Shown one piece after another: positions 60,742-64,000 of a stretch of DNA of 64,000 nt. Both the position numbers and the translations under genes were made by a program. Below the pieces are notes generated by a model. That model made no database searches, was not told the DNA's origin, and worked only from the letters and a program-made list of their open reading frames with translations. Source of the DNA: Cupriavidus taiwanensis (GTDB lineage: Bacteria > Pseudomonadota > Gammaproteobacteria > Burkholderiales > Burkholderiaceae); contig NZ_LT984804.1 in assembly GCF_900250115.1 (NCBI RefSeq), forward strand, positions 1,999,301 through 2,063,300, written 5' to 3'. Position 1 is the first letter of the stretch; the number at the start of each line of letters is the position of its first letter.

Positions 60742-63240
60742 ATGTCCCCTGCCATTCCTGCCCAAACCCGCGTCGTCATCATCGGCGGCGGCATCATCGG
60801 CTGCAGCGTTGCCTACCACCTGACCCGGCTCGGCTGGACCGACGTGGTGCTGCTCGAGCAGGGCCAGCTGTCGTGCGGCACCACCTGGCACGCCGCCGGG
60901 CTGGTCGGCCAGCTGCGCTCGCAGGAAAGCATGACCAGGCTGATCCGCTACTCCACGCAGCTCTACAGCGAACTGGAAGCGGAAACCGGCCTCGGCACCG
61001 GCTGGAAGCAATGCGGATCGCTGTCGGTCGCGCGCACTGCCGAACGCATGACGCAATTGCGCCGCACCGCGGCGGTTGCGCGCGCCTATGGGGTCGAATG
61101 CGAGGTGATCTCGCCCGCGCAGGCCGGCGAGCTCTGGCCCGCGATGCGCACCGATGACCTGCTCGGCGCGGTCTGGCTGCCGGGCGACGGCAAGGCCAAC
61201 CCGACCGACCTGACCCAGGCGCTGGCGCGGGGGGCGCGCAGCCGCGGCGCCCGGATTGCACAGGACACCAAAATCACCGCGGTCCATGCCCGCGATGGCC
61301 GTGCCACCGGCGTCAGCTGGCGCAACAAGTCCGGCGACGAAGGCCGCATCGAAGCCGAGATCGTCGTCAATTGCGCGGGCCAGTGGGCACGCCAGGTGGG
61401 CCAGATGTGCGGCGTGACCGTGCCGCTGCACTCGGCCGAGCACTACTACATCGTCACCGAGCGCATTGCCGGCGTGCACCCCGACCTGCCGGTCATGCGC
61501 GACCCCGATGGCTTTATCTACTTCAAGGAGGAAGTGGGCGGGCTGGTGATGGGCGGCTTCGAGCCGGACGCCAAGCCCTGGGGCATGGAGGGCATTCCCG
61601 AGCCGTTCGAGTTCCAGCTGCTGCCCGATGACTGGGACCAGTTCCAGATCCTGATGGAAAACGCGCTGGTGCGCGTGCCGGCACTGGAAACGGCGCAGGT
61701 CAAGCAGTTCTACAACGGCCCGGAGTCGTTCACGCCGGACAACAACTTTATCCTGGGTGAGGCGCCGGAGCTGCGCAATTTCTACGTCGGCGCGGGCTTC
61801 AACTCGATGGGCATCGCCTCGGCCGGCGGCGCCGGCATGGCGCTGGCCGAATGGATCGTCGCGGGCGAGCCCACCATGGATCTGTGGCCGGTCGATATCC
61901 GCCGCTTCGCCGGCTTCAACGGCAACCAGAGCTGGCTGCACGACCGCGTCAAGGAAACGCTCGGGCTGCATTACGCGATGCCGTGGCCAAACCGCGAACT
62001 CGAGAGCGCGCGCCCGTTCCGCCGCTCGCCGCTGTATGCGCAGCTGCGCGATGCCGGCGCCAATTTCGGCAGCAAGATGGGCTGGGAGCGGCCCAACTTC
62101 TTCGCGCCGCCGGGCACATCGCCGCGGCTCGCGCCGCAGATCGAATACGCCTTCGGCCAGCAGAACTGGCTGCCGTGGAGCGGCGCCGAGCACCGTGCCT
62201 GCCGCGACGGTGTGGCGCTGTTCGACATGAGCTCGTTCTCCAAGTACCTGGTCAAGGGCGCCGATGCCGAGGCGGTGCTGCAGTACGTGATGAGCAACGA
62301 CGTGGCGGTGCCGCCCGGGCAGAGCGTCTACACCGCGATGCTCAACGAGCGCGGCACCTATGAGTCCGACCTGACCGTGACGCGGCTGGCGCACGACCAG
62401 TACCTGGTGGTGACCGGGTCGGCGCAGACCACGCGCGACTTCAGCTATATCGAGCGGCTGATCCCCGGCGACAAGCGCTGCGTGATCGTCGACGTCACCG
62501 GCCAGTACGCGGTGCTGGCGGTGATGGGACCGCGCTCGCGCGAGCTGCTGCAGCAGGTGTCGCGCGCGGATTTCTCCAATGAGGGCTTCCCCTTCGGCAG
62601 TTCGCGCGAGATCGACCTCGGCTACGCCACCGTGCGCGCGACGCGGCTGACCTATGTGGGCGAACTGGGCTGGGAACTGTACGTACCCGTCGAATTCGCG
62701 GTGGGCGTGTACGAGACCCTGCATGAGGCCGGCCGCACGCTCGGCCTGGTCAACGCCGGATACTACGCGATCGAGTCGCTGCGGCTGGAAAAGGGCTACC
62801 GCGCCTGGGGCCGCGAGCTGTCGCCGTCGGTCAACCCGTTCGAGGCCGGACTGTCGTTCGCCTGCAAGCTGGCCAGCGGCATCGATTTCCGCGGGCGTGA
62901 AGCGCTGCTGCGGCTGCGCCAGGCGGGCGCGCCCGCGCGGCGCATGGTGGTGGTGACGGTCGATGGCGCCAGCGACGCCATGCTGTGGGGCGGCGAGGCC
63001 GTGCTGCGCACCGGCCCCGACGGCAGCGTGCGCGCGGTGGGATCGCTCAGCTCCGCCGCGTTCGGCCATACGCTGGGCTGCCCGGTCGGCATGGCCTTGC
63101 TGGCGCGCGCGGACGGGCCGGCCGATGCGGCGTGGCTGGAAGCCGGCAGCTACCGGGTCGACCTGGCCGGCGCCCTGCTGCCCGCGCGCGTGCATCTGCG
63201 CGCGCCCTACGATCCGGCCTCGGCACGGCCCAGGGCTTGA
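60742..63240 (+). CDS. FAD-dependent dimethylglycine/sarcosine dehydrogenase-like oxidoreductase
   Basis: An 832-residue flavoprotein. Residues about 10-370 are a DAO-type FAD domain (VVIIGGGIIGCSVAYHLTRL) with the motif CGTTWHAAGL, where H50 matches the covalent flavin histidine of dimethylglycine dehydrogenase. Residues about 430-830 are GcvT-like folate-binding domains (NERGTYESDLTVTRL, YVGELGWELYVPVEFAVGVY). ATG 60742 gives the family start MSPAIPAQTRVVIIGGG. Substrate: N-methylated amine; next to phn island 2 an N-methyl aminophosphonate is possible, but glycine betaine breakdown products are the default. Confidence 0.85.
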   Translation: MSPAIPAQTRVVIIGGGIIGCSVAYHLTRLGWTDVVLLEQGQLSCGTTWHAAGLVGQLRSQESMTRLIRYSTQLYSELEAETGLGTGWKQCGSLSVARTAERMTQLRRTAAVARAYGVECEVISPAQAGELWPAMRTDDLLGAVWLPGDGKANPTDLTQALARGARSRGARIAQDTKITAVHARDGRATGVSWRNKSGDEGRIEAEIVVNCAGQWARQVGQMCGVTVPLHSAEHYYIVTERIAGVHPDLPVMRDPDGFIYFKEEVGGLVMGGFEPDAKPWGMEGIPEPFEFQLLPDDWDQFQILMENALVRVPALETAQVKQFYNGPESFTPDNNFILGEAPELRNFYVGAGFNSMGIASAGGAGMALAEWIVAGEPTMDLWPVDIRRFAGFNGNQSWLHDRVKETLGLHYAMPWPNRELESARPFRRSPLYAQLRDAGANFGSKMGWERPNFFAPPGTSPRLAPQIEYAFGQQNWLPWSGAEHRACRDGVALFDMSSFSKYLVKGADAEAVLQYVMSNDVAVPPGQSVYTAMLNERGTYESDLTVTRLAHDQYLVVTGSAQTTRDFSYIERLIPGDKRCVIVDVTGQYAVLAVMGPRSRELLQQVSRADFSNEGFPFGSSREIDLGYATVRATRLTYVGELGWELYVPVEFAVGVYETLHEAGRTLGLVNAGYYAIESLRLEKGYRAWGRELSPSVNPFEAGLSFACKLASGIDFRGREALLRLRQAGAPARRMVVVTVDGASDAMLWGGEAVLRTGPDGSVRAVGSLSSAAFGHTLGCPVGMALLARADGPADAAWLEAGSYRVDLAGALLPARVHLRAPYDPASARPRA

Positions 63241-63300
63241 ACGGAAAGCCTGCGGGAAATATTCGCGCCGGCTGATAACCACTATTCCACGCCCCGCTCC

Positions 63301-63430
63301 GGTTTGCTCCCGTCTCCCGCTTGCGGGAGACGGGCCGGGGGAGAGGGCAGGCGCTGGCATACCGACGCGCTTCACTTCGTGGACGCTCTGGCCCTTCCCC
63401 CCTCTCCCACTGCGCGGGAGAGGGGAGCGC
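63301..63430. repeat. Composite double-hairpin repeat, copy 4, inverted
   Basis: Same element as at 7559-7690 but reversed: GGTTTGCTCCCGTCTCCCGC with its pair GCGGGAGACGGG first, then the core in reverse (GGCATACCGACGCGCTTCAC), then CTCTCCCACTGCGCGGGAGAG and GGGAGCGC. A CC-to-CG change in the left stem is matched by a compensating GG-to-CG change in the pair, so the hairpin is kept. It lies in the 428-bp gap 63241-63668, which otherwise holds only the sigma-54-type promoter. Confidence 0.8.
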
Positions 63431-63585
63431 TTGCGAGGGGTGGTGGCAAGCGCCAATCCTGTCGCACATCAGCGCATCCAACCAAGTGCTCCAATCTGGG
63501 ACACCCGCTGTCACGCGCTGGCACACCTGGCCCGATTGCGCGACCGGATCCTCGGTTTTTCCCCGCTGTTACGCCCCCTCCCGTC

Positions 63586-63602
63586 CCGGCACACCTCTTG
63601 CG
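63586..63602 (+). promoter_or_regulatory. Sigma-54-type -24/-12 promoter before the aldehyde dehydrogenase
   Basis: CCGGCACACCTCTTGCG matches the consensus TGGCAC-N5-TTGC in its core: GG at 63588-63589 and GC at 63600-63601 with the required 10-bp interval. It lies 66 bp before the start codon. Upstream, GACA-N5-TGTC (around 63501-63513) could be an enhancer half of an AcoR-like activator. Related acoD genes of Ralstonia eutropha are known to be sigma-54 dependent. Confidence 0.62.
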
Positions 63603-63668
63603 ATCTGCTCCCGTGCGCACGGCCCCGGCCGTGACGACACCACACAGATCACTCGAACGGAGCGAGAC

Positions 63669-64000
63669 ATGGACATGGCGGAAATCGCCCAGCTGGGCGT
63701 CAGCAATCCCTACAAGCAGCAGTACGACAACTTCATCGGCGGCCGGTGGGTGCCGCCCGCCGGCGGCGAGTATTTCGAGTCGATCACGCCGATCACCGGC
63801 AAGCCGTTCACGCGCGTGCCGCGCTCCAACCAGCAGGACGTCGACGCCGCGCTGGATGCCGCGCACGCCGCCAAGGCCGCGTGGGCGCGCACCTCGACCA
63901 CCGAGCGCGCCAACATCCTGAACCGCATCGCGGATCGCATCGAGGCCAACCTGAAGCTGCTGGCGGTGGCGGAAAGCATCGACAACGGCAAGCCGGTGCG
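63669..64000 (+). CDS. Aldehyde dehydrogenase, AcoD/ExaC-like (partial, 3' end outside window)
   Basis: The first 110 codons of an NAD-dependent aldehyde dehydrogenase. MDMAEIAQLGVSNPYKQQYDNFIGGRWVPP closely resembles AcoD (acetaldehyde dehydrogenase II) of Ralstonia eutropha. GGAG lies 6 nt before ATG 63669. The sigma-54-type promoter upstream agrees with an AcoR-type controlled acetoin/ethanol gene. The catalytic part is outside the window, so the substrate rests on N-terminal resemblance. Confidence 0.85.
   Translation, partial: MDMAEIAQLGVSNPYKQQYDNFIGGRWVPPAGGEYFESITPITGKPFTRVPRSNQQDVDAALDAAHAAKAAWARTSTTERANILNRIADRIEANLKLLAVAESIDNGKPV

Overview
The window is GC-rich chromosomal DNA from a betaproteobacterium of the Burkholderiaceae, most likely Cupriavidus (Ralstonia eutropha group). 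Supporting signs are the paaABCDE-paaN order with divergent paaX, a complete boxABC/boxR/boxD/bclA locus, a phasin-family protein, a monomeric isocitrate dehydrogenase, and an AcoD-like aldehyde dehydrogenase behind a sigma-54-type promoter. The genus is inferred from gene content and protein resemblance; no search was run. No rRNA, tRNA, CRISPR array or insertion sequence was seen.

Layout. (1) 1-6118: phenylacetyl-CoA epoxidation operon paaA-B-C-D-E-N on the minus strand, cut by the left edge, with divergent repressor paaX and a spaced operator between them. (2) 6211-17188: aerobic benzoyl-CoA pathway. boxC-boxB-boxA and the regulator boxR lie on the minus strand; a divergent unit carries a DUF4863/PnbB-like protein, boxD, bclA and an aromatic-acid MFS transporter. 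Four TGCA-N6-TGCA-type sites mark the two control regions. (3) 17271-21500: two isochorismatase-fold hydrolases with a divergent LysR regulator, then four small unknown genes. (4) 21724-31700: 2-aminoethylphosphonate (AEP) island 1: gntR-phnA-phnY-ald leftward, and a phnS-phnT-phnU-type transporter plus phnW rightward. (5) 31942-34972: cold-shock protein, small zinc-ribbon protein, icd. (6) 35867-45068: an eight-gene exopolysaccharide-type operon. (7) 45154-50192: chemoreceptor, phasin, DUF1272 protein, gdhA, DeoR regulator. (8) 50446-59521: AEP island 2, a paralogue of island 1 in the same layout, followed by an EamA transporter, a dimethylglycine-dehydrogenase-like flavoprotein and the start of an aldehyde dehydrogenase.

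How the genes work together. Both aromatic routes make a CoA thioester, epoxidise the ring with a di-iron oxygenase (PaaABCDE or BoxAB) and open it hydrolytically (BoxC; the PaaN branch), feeding beta-oxidation. In the phosphonate islands the ABC transporter imports AEP, PhnW transaminates it with pyruvate to phosphonoacetaldehyde and L-alanine, PhnY oxidises the aldehyde to phosphonoacetate, and PhnA hydrolyses that to acetate and phosphate. In island 1, Ald can deaminate the alanine back to pyruvate, closing the cycle.

The least described system here is the 35867-45068 operon: a UDP-GlcNAc 2-epimerase, a glycosyltransferase 2 synthase with a periplasmic N-terminal segment, a deacetylase-like secreted protein, a bactofilin-like repeat protein, a glycosidase-like helical-barrel protein, a YaiO-type outer-membrane barrel and an integral membrane protein. 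It looks like a synthase-dependent polysaccharide machine that matches none of the classic sets (pga, bcs, alg, pel). A second cross-window feature is a composite hairpin repeat of about 130-175 bp present in four intergenic gaps, with two solo hairpins elsewhere.
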